Assembly: GCF_019279795.1 (NCBI RefSeq)
Contig: NC_056744.1
Location: 1,503,023,117-1,503,087,116, forward strand
DNA from: Protopterus annectens
Lineage: Eukaryota > Chordata > Ceratodontiformes > Protopteridae
Reading direction: 5' to 3'
Length of the DNA stretch: 64,000 nucleotides
The notes below the pieces were generated by a model. It was not told the DNA's origin and ran no database searches. It worked only from the letters and a program-made list of their open reading frames with translations. The position numbers and the translations under genes are program-made. Below are positions 1 through 10,566 of this stretch, piece after piece. The number at the start of each line of letters is the position of its first letter. The stretch's first letter is position 1.

Positions 1-480
1 CTCTCAACTTGCCACCCTTGAGTCTACCTCCAGCTCGTCCATGAGATTGTTCTCCCACACAACCGAAGGGGCGGCTAGAGCTGCGGGTGCAGGCATAGTC
101 ATGAGATGTTATGCCTGGATGTGCATCTGTGACCTCGCTGTCTCCTTCAGTTCCTCCTTTTTGAATGCCCCTATTGAACCATCATCCTTGTTTGGTTCTA
201 AAGTAAAGGACACACTGGCCAGGTGCGAGCAGGATAGAAAGACCTTGTCTGTCGTTGGCCTACGTTTTTCCAAACCTCAATGTTCTTTTTCCAGGAACTA
301 GAGGAGAGGGAATATATGGCCCAGAAAGTCTCAAGGTCCTTTCCGCAACGCACGTGGTGAGGATTCTCTCAGAGGCAAAGGGGGTTCCAATGGTGGAAGA
401 TGCCCCTTTAGGGGCGGAGGTGGTCTCCGAAATCAAGACTCCAGGAATTCTTTCTCTGGGCAGTCTTATCAACATTCCTG
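1..480 (+). pseudogene. DIRS-A gag, C-terminal end
   Basis: The first part reads in one frame as a helical stretch with the pattern LF-G-KVKDTLARCEQ followed by a basic and glycine-rich tail. The same pattern occurs at the C-terminus of the gag-like proteins of DIRS-B (about 31690-31990) and DIRS-D (57573-58457). The tail (about 300-470) shifts frame and keeps repeated Gly/Arg codons, as in the RGG-rich nucleic-acid binding tails of the other copies. The N-terminal part with the zinc-binding cysteines is outside the window. The frameshift near 300 makes it a pseudogene. Confidence 0.75.
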
Positions 481-2372
481 AAGCGTTGCCTGATTGTTTT
501 CCTCTGGAAGCAGTCGGGGCTCATTTTTCTCTGCACCAAACTGCCTGGCACTCTATTACAAACGATCAGTGGGCGCAGAGAATAATCTCCAGAGGCTATT
601 GCATCCCTCTAATCTCACGCCCAAAACCTACAAAGAACCTGCCCGATGTTTCACCCAGTCAAAGGGAAGAAGCGGCTTCAGAGATGATAAAGCTGTGGCA
701 AAAAAGAGTCATCCAGCCAGTCCCGCCAGATCAATGCGTATCTGTTTTTTACTCAAGATTCTTTTTGGTGCCAAAAAAGACAGAGGACTGGAGACCCATT
801 TTGGATCACAGCCATCTAAACAAGTCAGTGGTTCAAACCAAATTCTGCATGGTCACTATACAGTCCATTCTCTTTTTTTACAGGAGGATATTTGGAAGTG
901 CTCAATAGACCTCCGGGATGCTTATTACCATATCAGAATGGACAAACACTCCAGGAGTCTCCTTTGCTTTCGGCTAGGAGCCATTCACTACCAGAGTCCT
1001 GCCATTCGGTCTCTCAACGGCCCCCAGAGTGTTCACGAAATGCCTAGCAGTGGTGAGAGCTCATCTGAGACTTCAGGGATTCCAGGTGTTTCCATATTTA
1101 GATGACTGGCTCCCCTCCTCCCCCACCAAGTGTCTCCTGACCATAGCCCTCCACTACACTCTCTCACTAGCGGAGTCTCTAGGCATCACAGTCCATTGAG
1201 AAAAATCCAATCTACAACCTACCCAACAACTGGAATTTATAGGGGCAGTTTTCAGTACTCAAACAAATCTGGTATCCCTTCCATCTCACAGGCTTCATAG
1301 GTTAAGATTGCAAGTACAAGTGATACTCTGTAAAAGAAAGGTGTCATTAAGAGAAGTTCTCCAGGCTCTGGGATTTATGGTGGCAGCCATTCCAATTGTT
1401 CCTCTGGCAAGATTACATATGATACTGTTACAATGGCTCCTTTTGTCCCAGTGGTTGGCAAATCTTCACCCCCTAAACTCACAGATCCTCACCAACTCCT
1501 GCAAACAAGATCTTCTTTTGTGGATGAGGCCAGATGAAAATCTTTGGTGTCACCCCTTCCAGATTCCCCATCCCAATGCCACGGTGACCATGGGCACTTC
1601 CCTGATAGGGTGGGGGGGGCCATTTTCAGGGAAAGACCATCCAAGACAGGTGGTCCAGCTTAGAAGCCAACTTGAATATCAGTGTTCTGGAGTTGAGAGC
1701 GGTGCTGTTGGCATTGCAGGCACTACATCCACTCCTTCCATCGGGAGCGATTGCGATTCATTCAGACAGTATGTCAGTAGTCTGGTATATAAACAGACAA
1801 GGAGGGACCAAATCCTACCCCTTGTGTTGAGAAGCCATGAGAATTTGGCACTGGGCGATAGCTTCCAACTGCTTTCTTATAGCAACGCATATCCCAGGGA
1901 GCTCCAGTGTGATTGCGGACAGGCCGAGCAGATGCATCCTCCTGCCACATGAATGGTCTCTCAATCCAAATGTGACAGCAGAAATTTTCAGCCGTTGGGG
2001 CAAGCCTTGCTGTGATCTCTTTGCTTCCCCTTCAAACAACAAATGCAACAGCTTCTTTGCCCTTTTTCCCCCAGAAGGGTAGTTACCAAGAGATGCTTTG
2101 ACTCACGATTGGCCCATGGTTCTCCTCTATGCTTATCATCCAATTCCTTTGATACCCCTATTTTTGAAGAAAGCAATTCGGTTGAGATGCAAGTTGATCC
2201 TCATTACCCCATTCTGGCCTCGACAGTTTGGTTCTCCTTCCTCCGGCCTCACCTGTTACAACCTCCATGGATCCCGGACACTCGTCAGTACTTAATCTCT
2301 CACACCCAAGGGTGGTCACCCCCAAATCTGTCCACTCTCAAGCTGACAGCTTGGTTTCTCCACTTCCGTTAG
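418..2372 (+). pseudogene. DIRS-A reverse transcriptase-RNase H, broken
   Basis: The reading begins with a frame that overlaps the gag tail and carries the DIRS signature RVIQPVPP then FFLVPKKTEDWRPILD (about 700-815). The palm motif YLDDWL is readable at about 1092-1110 in another frame. RNase H follows: GTSLIGWGG at about 1595-1620, an ELRA-like block, and IADRPSR near 1915. After RNase H comes the conserved DIRS block around DLFASP and a proline-rich end (2000-2372). Several frame changes break it (about 870, 1105, 1670, 1830). The first catalytic Asp of RNase H reads as Gly (TMGTS here, TTDTS in DIRS-B), so the copy is dead at the active site as well. Confidence 0.82.
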
Positions 2373-3401
2373 TCGCCAGACAGGAACTCCTCTCCTCACC
2401 TGTTTGCGATATTATTCTGGCCTCCCATAAGACATCCACCAGAAAACTCTACAGAAATAAGTGGAAAAAGTTTGCTCTGTGGTCTGAACAACGGATGTTA
2501 GACCCTTTTTCAGCTCCTGTATCTGTTATACTTCATTACCTTTCTGTGATTTTTGAGAATGGAGCATCAGCTTCTACTATTAGAGACCACTTGGCAGCTA
2601 TCTCCAGTTTCCATAACGGTCTAGAAGGCATTCCACTTATCACCACCTGCATTTTCAAGAACTTTCTCAAAGGAGTTTTCCTTAGCAGACCTCCAATCAA
2701 GCGTCTAGTAGAGACATGGAATCTCTCTCTGATATTACAATCTCTCTCTTTACCCCCTTTTGAGCCTGCTGCAAAATGTGACCTTAAATTTCTATCATGG
2801 AAATCTATATTTTTGGTAGCGATCACATCAGCTAGATGGATATCAGAGTTGCAAGCCTTATGCATCAACAGTCCGTATTTAATTTTTCATAAAGACATAG
2901 TATCTCTTCATACTAATCCATCTTTTCTCCCCAAAGTGATTTCCGATTTCTCTTGTCAACCAGTCCATTGAACTTCCAGTGTTTTTCCCAAATTTTTCCA
3001 GTAAAAGAGAATACTGTCTACACTCATTGGATGTACATAGACAATTACGTTTTTACTTGGATAGGACTAAATCTTTCTGCAAATCAGACCAACTTTCCAT
3101 CTCCTTCTCTGGACCTAAAACGGGATGTGCTGTATCAAAAGTCACTTTATCGAAATGGCTCAGAGATTGCATTACTTTTTCATATTCACAAGCAAATGAA
3201 CCTAAACCTGTCAATATCAAAGCACATTCAACGAGAGCCATAGCAACTCCCGTTGCTTTTCATTCCAGAACCTCTATGGACATTTGTGCAGCAGCCATTT
3301 GGGCTAAACCCCATACTTTCATCAAACATTACAAATTGGACATGGTCTCCAGGGGAAGAGTGGCATTTGGCTCAATGGTACTCAGGAATGTTCTTCCGTA
3401 A
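2270..3401 (+). pseudogene. DIRS-A tyrosine recombinase, broken
   Basis: The N-terminal SAM-like domain is recognisable by STRKLYRNKWKKF and ENGASASTIRDHLAAIS (about 2430-2610). The catalytic domain follows with LPPFEPAA and FLSWKSIFLVAITSAR. Box A reads ARWISELQAL where other DIRS copies here have ARRVSELQAL, so the catalytic Arg is replaced by Trp. A frameshift near 2965 moves reading to the next frame, which holds HSTR (H-x-x-R), WAKPHTF and the HYKLD nucleophile block and ends at 3401. The 5' end overlaps the end of the RT-RNase H frame, as usual in DIRS elements. Two defects (frameshift and lost Arg) make it inactive. Confidence 0.85.
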
Positions 3402-3424
3402 GGGCCACCCAGGTTTTCAAGTAG

Positions 3425-3830
3425 CTTGGGATTCTGTCCCATCAGTGATGAATGGGAAGAAGATTAACAACATCAGATAAAGAAGTTCTGTTTTACCATA
3501 ATGTTCCATCTGTGTTGCTGATCTTCTTCCATTCATCACATCCCACCATCCGTCCCCCACCAAAGGCTCCTGGTGGATCTTATGGGTCCTTGTGATGTTT
3601 TTCAGGGTTTTTGCGCAGAAATGGCCTCTGCTTTTACTTGTATATGTTGCATGCAACCTCGATCTGAGGTAACTGGGAGAAGGGCGTTGTGGGTAGCAGC
3701 TTAGCTCGAGAGTTTTTTGGTGTACGCGAGCTTGGTATTTGGCTGACTCGGTTTTGAGGGCTCGGAAACGGACCCATCAGTGATGAATGGAAGATCAACG
3801 TTATGGTAAGACATAACTTCTTTTTCAGTG
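3425..3830 (+). repeat. DIRS-A internal complementary region and right terminal repeat
   Basis: The block at about 3440-3540 contains 'catcagtgatgaatgg' and, after 'aaagaagttctgttttacc', the inverted form 'cttccattcatcac'. The same words return at about 3774-3830, ending in 'cgttatggtaagacataa' and 'cttctttt'. The right end therefore repeats in complement inside the element, just after the recombinase, which is the position of the internal complementary region in DIRS. The left terminal repeat cannot be seen because it lies before the window. Confidence 0.7.
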
Positions 3831-3849
3831 ACCAAGTCTTTTCCAGGAT

Positions 3850-5110
3850 GGTTTATAGATGTTAGGAACTGCCATGGCCCCTTCCATAAGGTCCACCTAC
3901 AAAGCCAGGAGGAATAAGTTTATTGTTTTGCTCAAGAGATTTCTTCCTCCTTTTCTGGCTTATTTCCATCATGTTTAAATAGATTATTTCTGTTGCACCA
4001 AGTTTGTATACCTTAATTTGATAAAACAAAAGATTGTGGCTTAGCATAGACTGAATTCTGAAGAGGAACCTTCATGTCTAGTAAATAATTGGTCGGAATA
4101 GTATTACACCTGGCTGTCTCTTAATCCAGTTGGTTTAGAGTATCTGAGGTTTGTGTTCTGAATCTTTCTCTCTGTCACCTCCCTCAGTCTTGTCTGAAAT
4201 ACCAGATGGTATTTATAAAAAGTCCTTCTTTGACTTCTAGAGGTACATGGTCTCTTCACACTAATGCTCATTTTCTTCTAAATGTGGTTTCAGAGTTGTC
4301 ACTTGGCCAAATCACTCACAGCCTCAGTTTTTACTCTGGGCATTGAAAAGAGAAGAGACAGCATGTCCTGCATATCCATCATGCCAAAATGGTCATAAAA
4401 AATGAACACGTCCATTTGAATTATCTTTCATCAATTGCCAGCAGCAGCTGATAGATGTTTTGTGTGAATTTGCTGAAGTGATAGTCCACTGAATGCATGT
4501 TTCTGGACTGTTTTAGTAGTCATGTGCCAGTAACATTGTCCATGGGTACATGATTTTTATGTCAGTAGTTTGACCTTCCAGTAGTGGAACATCCTGTAAG
4601 AGGCTATCTTTCAGAGTATTCTGCCTGAAAGTTCCTAGCTCATTTCTGCTTTTTGAACTGCATTTGCCCGTTTTTTTTTTTTTTTCCTTCGGTACAGTGT
4701 TTAGAGTTTCAGTTAAGTGTTGCATCCACTGCAGAAAAATCCTTGAGGTAAGATGTAACGGACAGACTGCCTACTATATTGTTTTTTATTTATTTATTTA
4801 TTTTTGTGTTGCTTAAGATGACAAAATAAGTATGTGGTGTCGATGTTCCCTCTCTGGTCTCCCTTTGAGAAGCTGTTGCTGCAATATCATGGTACTAGGA
4901 CAATTCTGTACGTAAACTTAAGTCCAGATATATAGTTGTGTATACTTATCAACTCCTCTGTATTTTGCAGCTACAGTCTCCTTTTGGAGTAGGGGCTCAA
5001 GAGCTTGGTAATGAGAAGAAGGAGTGTACACTTTTTTTTCTTTTGAAGTCTCTTATTAAAGGAGAAAAATGCTAAAAAGATTTCATAGTGAAATTCGTTT
5101 TCCTTTGGGT
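3850..5110. other. No gene; old repeat remnants only
   Basis: No supported coding region. At about 4225-4330 (+ strand) the translation reads like LHTNAHFLLNVVSELSLGQ, which resembles the DIRS recombinase block LHTNPSFLPKVVS, so a very old DIRS piece is likely here. There is a T-run near 4670-4685 and a short ATTT repeat near 4782-4805. The rest shows nothing I recognise. Confidence 0.4.
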
Positions 5111-5114
5111 GTTT

Positions 5115-5262
5115 TTTTTTATTAACCAGGTAAACCCATTAGGCACAAGCCTTTTTATCAAGGGTGAGCTGGGTGTACTGTCCCCTTAATTGACTTGCTC
5201 AGAGTTATACAACAGGTAAATGGAGGTAAGAGTGAATCAAATCCTGGACTTAAGGATGAAGT
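5115..5262 (-). repeat. Old CORE-SINE-like or L2-tail fragment
   Basis: Bases 5195-5255 ('gacttgctcagagttatac', then 'gaatcaaatcctgga') resemble the reverse complement of the MIR/CORE-SINE body around its B-box. The preceding 'attaaccaggtaaaccca' resembles the reverse of L2-type 3' tails. This is recognition from memory of consensus shape, with strong divergence, and could be coincidence in part. Confidence 0.35.
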
Positions 5263-5283
5263 TTGTTAGATAATCATATAGCA

Positions 5284-6050
5284 ATAACCCACGCCTGGGT
5301 GTGGGTAATGCTGGATTTACCCATGGTTGGTGTGGTTTGGTCATGAGGGCGAAGCCAGAGTGGCCAAACAATGCCAACCGTGGGTAAATCCAACATTACC
5401 CACACCCAGATGTGGGTTATTGCTATTATACAATGACATTATTTAAGAAAAAAATAATTACTTTTCTTAAATAATGGCATTGTATGATGCCTTCTTGCTG
5501 CCCTTCCGCAGCTGTCTGGTATTCTGTGGCAGTTCTGATGTACTGCGCATGCATATGCCTACGCAGTACATCAGAGCTGTGGGCAAAAGCAATGGAGAAA
5601 GCAAGATCTCCGTTGCTTTTTGCAAACTGTTTCGCTATGTTAAATGGGTTTAACATAGCGAGACAGCTTTAAAAAAAAGCAATGGAGAATCTCCGTTGCT
5701 TTTTTTAAAGCTCTCTTGCTATGTTAAACCCATTTAACATAGTGAGACAGTTTTGAAAAAAAGCAACGGAGAAAGCAAGATCTCCGTTGCTTTTTACAAA
5801 CTGTCTCGCTATGTTAAAGGAGTTTAACATAGCGAGACAGCTTTAAAAAAAGCAACGAAGAATCTCCGTTGCTTTTTTTAAAGTTGTCTCACGAGACAGT
5901 GTGAAGCAATGGAGATCTTGCGTTCTCCGTTGCTGTTAAAAAAAGAGTTATAGTAATGGAAAAAGTCCGGGCGACCGGACCTTTTTCCATTACTATAACT
6001 CTGATTTACAACGTGCACGTTTTTGAATATTAATCGGGAGTCGTTGTATA
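5284..6050 (+). mobile_element. Multi-hairpin foldback element, copy 1
   Basis: This stretch is a series of about eleven inverted repeats placed end to end. The first, 5284-5427, pairs 'gcaataacccac' with 'gtgggttattgc'. Next come hairpins at 5433-5484 (around 'attatttaagaaaa'), 5537-5576 (around 'gatgtactgcg'), several alternating units 'agcaacggagat' / 'atctccgttgct' and 'ctgtctcgctatgttaaa' / 'tttaacatagcgagacag' (5587-5900), and a near-perfect 58-base palindrome at 5946-6003. The right end continues through 'gaatattaatcggg' to about 6050. It encodes no protein. The second copy at 14105-14757 has the same hairpins in reverse order, so it is an inverted copy. It is best explained as a non-autonomous foldback DNA transposon. 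The mobilising transposase is unknown. Confidence 0.75.
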
Positions 6051-6059
6051 ATAGTAGGG

Positions 6060-6555
6060 TTACCATCTTTGAATGAGGAATAAAGACTGAACAAAAGCCA
6101 CACCTCTTGCTCTTCCCCTTACCCACCTACTCTGTATCTCTCCACGCCAGTTGTAAATAGACACATCCATTATAGTTAGGCTGCTTTATGTCTACTCTTA
6201 CATGGTAGCATTGTACTAAAGTGAAGCTTCTACCAAAACTGCCATAGGGGCTGGCAACTTTACAAGTTCTGCTTACAAACTCCATTTTTCTGTCTCCAAA
6301 TGCAAAGTGATATCTGGGTTACCTAAATCATTCTGATTTCCTAGGTCAACATTTTTTAATCCATTGTGTTAAACTTCCAGCTGTTGCAGGGGTATCCTGC
6401 TTGCGTAAAAAGAATGTGCATGACCTAAAATGGAAGTTAAGGACTTTAAGACTGGTTTCTGTTTGTTTAATTTCTCCAAGTGTTTTGGGTTTTTAGTACC
6501 ATAATAGGAATGGACCCCATTCCCAAGTCAGGGTATGATTAAAATTTACAAAATT
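6060..6555. other. No gene seen
   Basis: AT-rich sequence between the hairpin element and the old LINE remnant. I see no coding pattern, no clear repeat and no RNA gene. It may be the 3' end of the minus-strand old LINE that follows, but I cannot support this. Confidence 0.4.
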
Positions 6556-6559
6556 AGCA

Positions 6560-7460
6560 TTGTTTCAGTCTTTGATGTTACCTAGTAGTGCTCTTCGCAG
6601 CACCTGCAATTTGTAAAACGTTGACTGCTGCAGTTCATATGTATTGGTAGCATATCTAAATACAACTGTAGATTATTTTTATGAGGCCCATTTTTCCTAC
6701 TACTATTGGAAATGTTTGGGTAACTTTCTTCCATATTGGTCTTGTTTCTGCCTTCAAATCCTGGTATTTTATGACTTTGTGTCTCTCTGTATGTAAGACA
6801 CTGTAATCACTGGGTGTAGCAATTTCAGTGATCAGTGCTACTTTTGTCTTTTTTTTTTCATGGCCTACAGTACCTGCTTTTCTCACGTCTGTTTTGCGAA
6901 TTTTTAGTAACGGGCGATACCGTGTGATAAAAACTTAATCATTGTCAATACTGCTTTGTGGCTTATGTTTCCAGTGCTTCTCAGCTACTTCAGTATTGTA
7001 ACGTTTGCGCAATCCTCATTGCAACAGTCTTGTCACATTATTATGCCTTTTAGTGTACAAGTCCTCTGCCATTTGTGTATCATTGCCAGCAACAAGGTGT
7101 GGGACTATTTTTATTTCTGTTTTATAGGACCTGTGTTTGTTTGTTTCTCCCACATATTCAATAGACTTTGTAAGCCAATGTGTACATGGTACACTGTACT
7201 GGGCCACCAATATTAACCTTTGATCTTTTGGGTTAAATTCACCTCACCTTAGTCATTCCTGTGTCAAATCCTGATCCAGCATGAGGTTGTTTCAGGAGTT
7301 TTCCATACTTTCAACAATATTTACGCCTTTTCCACGTCTTGCCTTCTCATCTGATCCTTTTCCTTATATTCACCTTGTTTTTTTGCACATTCAGTTGCTG
7401 CCTAATTTTTGTCTACTACTGGCTTGATTTTCATTCCTGCTTTAACAATTGGCTTAAACT
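6560..7460 (-). pseudogene. Old LINE, C-terminal nuclease-like region
   Basis: The minus strand at 7016-7210 reads HLVAGNDTQMAEDLYTKRHNNV, and at 6656-6886 it reads VALITEIATPSDYSVLHTE, KVIKYQDLKAE and PIVVGKMGLI. This is the C-terminal module known from a family of non-LTR elements. It has a Cys/His-rich strip ending in YIxRHNNVA, then a PD-(D/E)xK-like fold with the IDVAIPSD, EKxxKYxDL and PVVVGALG blocks. Here the Asp of the nuclease core is visible as PSD and the KYQDL block is kept. The matching RT region is at 10567-12195, now separated by the CR1 at 7465-10566. It is a broken fossil with stops and frameshifts. Clade assignment (R4/NeSL/Hero-like or other) is open. Confidence 0.7.
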
Positions 7461-7464
7461 CTGG

Positions 7465-7644
7465 TGTCATTCAAAGGGGATCCATTGTCTGTCTGCCTGG
7501 GACGACATGCTGGACAAGCCACGCTGCTTCGCAAGGGACGGCTTGCACCTGTCACCCCTGGGATTCCGGATTTTGGCAAAGGCTCTTGCCACCCCCATAG
7601 TGCCTTTTTTAGGCAAGGCTCAAATTCTAAACCTACCACCCTAG
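7465..7644 (+). pseudogene. CR1 ORF1, esterase C-terminal fragment
   Basis: The frame ending at 7644 reads WDDMLDKPRCFARDGLHLSPLG and closes with ALATPIVPFLG. The D-G-L-H block followed by S-x-x-G is the C-terminal Asp-x-x-His motif of SGNH/GDSL hydrolases, the esterase domain known in ORF1 of many CR1 elements. The N-terminal part is missing through 5' truncation of the element. The stop lies about 28 bases before the first good ATG of ORF2 (7672). It supports the CR1 assignment. Confidence 0.65.
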
Positions 7645-7671
7645 AACAAAACAAAGAAAAAAAACTAAGGG

Positions 7672-10458
7672 TAATGCTGCTCAACGCCAAAAGTCTCAAC
7701 CTCAAGATGCACGCACTCGAGGCCCTTCTCAGTATGGAGAACATCGATGTCTGTGCTGTGACAGAAACCTGGTTCAAGGCTCCTGAGAGCACCCCAGCAC
7801 TATCAGGTTTTACCTCATATCATGCCTTCCGGCCCCAAAACCCAGACAACACCAAGAAAGGAGGAGGGGTATCCATATTCATCAAGGACACCCACACCTC
7901 AAGATTGGTGGCATTGCACGATGCATCGGAAACCATCCAGGTGCAATTAACCATAGGCAAGACTGCTCTGCAATTTGTAGCATGTTACAGGCCACCCTCG
8001 CAAACTCAGGAACCTCATATGGCCTTCCTGAAAACACTGGAGGGGATAAATGTATCTCCGAACACCATCATACTAGGTGACTTCAACTACCCTAATATAG
8101 ACTGGGAACACTACTCAAGCCCAAACACTCTAGCCCAAAGGTTCCTGGAATTCATAAACTCAAATGCCATGGAACAACTAGTCACCATCCCCACAAGAGG
8201 AGAGAACATACTTGATCTCATCATCACGAACATGGGAGCACAATGTTCAACGCCAGAAGTATACCCCTCACTGGTGAGATCTGATCACAAACTAATCTCG
8301 CTGGAGGTCCTAATCCCGCCCCCACCCGAAATGAAAAAGACCACAGTAAAGAACTTCTCGAAAGCCGACTTCACACTTCTAAAGACTAGTGTGGTCTCCT
8401 TTAAGGCCCCTGAGCCGGCGGTTAACATTACTCAAACCGCTGAATCACTTACAAATGCCTTCTACCAGCACCTGCAGGGCTGCATGGATCAGGCAATCCC
8501 AAGCAAAACAAAGACTCTTTGTACCAAAGGCAAGCGTCCAGTCTGGTGGACCCCAGCCATAAACAAACTCTACAACAAGAGGAGAAAGCTACTACAAGAT
8601 AGAGCAAAATCCTTAAAAGGTAAGACACCGCTGATCACTATAAGTAAAAGCTGAGAGCTCTCATGAAATCATCCAAAGCTAATTTTGAGAAAAAATAGCT
8701 AAGGACTCTAAAGACAACCATAAGGCATTCTTTAGCTATGTCAGAAACCTAGGAGGAAACTCCCAGATATGCTCAGAATTAGTTCAAAATGATGTGAAGA
8801 TTACTGATCCTACAGACATTGCCAACATACTGGCTGACAGGTTCAGTGCAAACTTCTCCCCCCCCCTAAAGGAGAGATATCTATACCAAATGATTGTAGC
8901 CCCCCAAACATCTCTAACGCCCAGGTGAGAACTGCTCTCTCCAAGGCAAAGAACACAGCATCCATGGGACCTGATGGTGTCCCTGGCTGTGTGCTCCATG
9001 AACTCAACGAGGAATTAAACCCACAGTTAGGACAGCTGTTTAATCTTAGTCTCGCCTCCGGATACGTACCCAGGGAGTGGCGCACAGCGACTGTGGTCCC
9101 ATTTCACAAACGCCTCCACCGACCCTGGAAATTACCGTCCCATTAGCTTGACAAGCCTTATCTGCAAAGCCATGGAGAGGATCATAATGGATCTCATAAA
9201 TAAAGACATAGGGAATTTGCAGACTTTGGATTCAACCCAGTTTGGCTTTGTCAAAGGCAGATCATGCCTTTTAAACTTGGTCGACTTTTTCGAAACAGTC
9301 ACCAAGGCCATTGATGAGGGAAAGGCAATCCATACAGCCTACCTAGACCTGGCGAAGGCTTTCGATACAATACCCCACTCGGGTATCATTGAAAAACTCA
9401 TCAACTTAAATGTAAACCCATACATTACAAGATGGGTTGCAAACTGGCTGAGCGACAGAACCCACAGGGTCTGAGTTGCTGGCGCCATGTCAGACTCAAA
9501 GCCTGTCACATGTGGTGTCCCACAGGGCTCAGTCCTGGGCCCACTCTTGTTTGGCATCTACTTTTCTGAAGTACAAGCAAACACAGGAGGGTTATGGCTG
9601 CGAAAGTTTGCAGATGACTGCAAACTGGGTGCCGTAGTTGAGAACACATCCGACACAGATATCCTTCAGAAGGGTCTCACAGAAACGGATAACTGGTGCC
9701 AGAGCCATAGCCTTAAGTTAAATGCCAAGAAATGCATAGTCATACCCTTCGGGAAAAATAAGGTTACCCCTAGCTACCATATAGGTGGCAATCCCCTGAA
9801 CACAGAAGAAGTTATTAGGGACCTGGGAACCCAGGTTGACAGTAGCCTCTCATTCGACACTCATATTGCTAAAGTAGTTAGGAAGACCTTCTACATTGCC
9901 CACCTTATCATGAAGGGATTCACATCCAGATCAAGGGAAGTCATAGTCTCCCTATACTCATCACTCATCAGACCAATGATCGAGTACAATGCCCCATTCG
10001 GAATGTACCTGACCCGACACTTGCAGCAGCTGGAGAGGCCCCAAAAGTTCCTCACCAAAAGGATAAAGGGTCTCAAAAATCTGTCTTATGCTGCCCGACT
10101 GAAAGAACTCCAGTTATATTCCGTTGCGTACCGCTTGCTCAGAGGTGACCTATGCCTGACATACAAGGCCATGTCAAACCCAGAATTGATGAACATGCTT
10201 CATCTCAAAAAATCTAGATCCCTCAGAGCCACAAGGGCGGGAGACTTAAACCTCAACACGGTTATTAATAGGACGTGCTGGAGGGATAGATTCATCACCC
10301 AAAGACTCCCTATGCTGTGGAACAAAATCCCGGTTTATGTGAGGCAGAGCACCTCGCTGGCCTTGTTCAAGAGGAATCTTGACCAATGGATGGGAGATCG
10401 CAGATACACCCCAGGGGTTACCTCAGTGTCACTGCTCGACAGAGGCACAGCTAAATAA
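7672..10458 (+). pseudogene. CR1 ORF2: APE endonuclease and reverse transcriptase, broken
   Basis: The endonuclease is complete in one frame to 8654: LLNAKSLNLKMHAL (metal-site Asn block), TETWF (catalytic Glu), GDFNYPNIDW (Asp/Asn block) and SDHKLI (the SDH triad). The linker from 8655 to 8930 has stops. The RT then reads in pieces at 8925-9146, 9148-9474 and 9487-10458: AYLDLAKAFDTIPH, GVPQGSVLGPLLFG, FADDCKLG (catalytic FADD) and the C-terminal LERPQKFLTKRIKGL block. The start at 7672 is chosen because it opens just before the endonuclease and after the ORF1 stop. Defects are a frame loss near 8650, changes near 9110 and 9475, and stops in the linker. Length without breaks would be about 920 residues, usual for CR1. 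Confidence 0.88.
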
Positions 10459-10566
10459 TGGGCATAGTTTCTCCAAACTAAAGGGGTGGCGTAAGCCACA
10501 AAACTATGGGCTAGGCTTATAAATGCCCTCGGGCAGATAGCCTAGTATGAACCTATGAACCTATGA

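Larger units (their letters stand above)
1..3830 (+). mobile_element. DIRS-type retrotransposon DIRS-A, 3' part, decayed
   Basis: The order of coding remnants is gag end, reverse transcriptase, RNase H, tyrosine recombinase, then an internal complementary region and a right terminal repeat. That order is diagnostic of DIRS elements, which replicate through a circular intermediate and integrate with a tyrosine recombinase instead of an integrase. The left terminal repeat and most of gag lie before base 1. Each coding part is broken by frameshifts or stops, so this copy is inactive. It is related to DIRS-B (29280-35455) and DIRS-D (54345-60657) in protein and in its right-end motif, but its terminal repeat sequence differs, so it is a separate family. 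Element identity is strongly supported. The right edge near 3830 is inferred from the conserved end motif. Confidence 0.9.
7465..10566 (+). mobile_element. CR1-clade LINE, 5'-truncated
   Basis: It carries the end of ORF1 (an esterase-type end), a full endonuclease-RT ORF2 and a short 3' UTR ending in repeated 'gaacctat' units (10546-10566), the 8-base terminal repeats typical of CR1. The 3' UTR block 'tataaatgccctcgggca' then 'gatagcctagtatgaacc' recurs in related minus-strand copies at 12196 and 16249 and as a SINE tail at 27966. The element interrupts an old minus-strand LINE whose RT lies on its right and whose nuclease end lies on its left. ORF2 has several frame breaks, so this copy is not active. 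I see no clear target-site duplication. Confidence 0.9.

Noticed and set aside
5284-6003. Regularly spaced palindromes that could be mistaken for a CRISPR array or terminators
   Set aside because: The units are not direct repeats with unique spacers; they are different inverted repeats. The context is a vertebrate genome, and the inverted copy at 14105 shows a mobile element.
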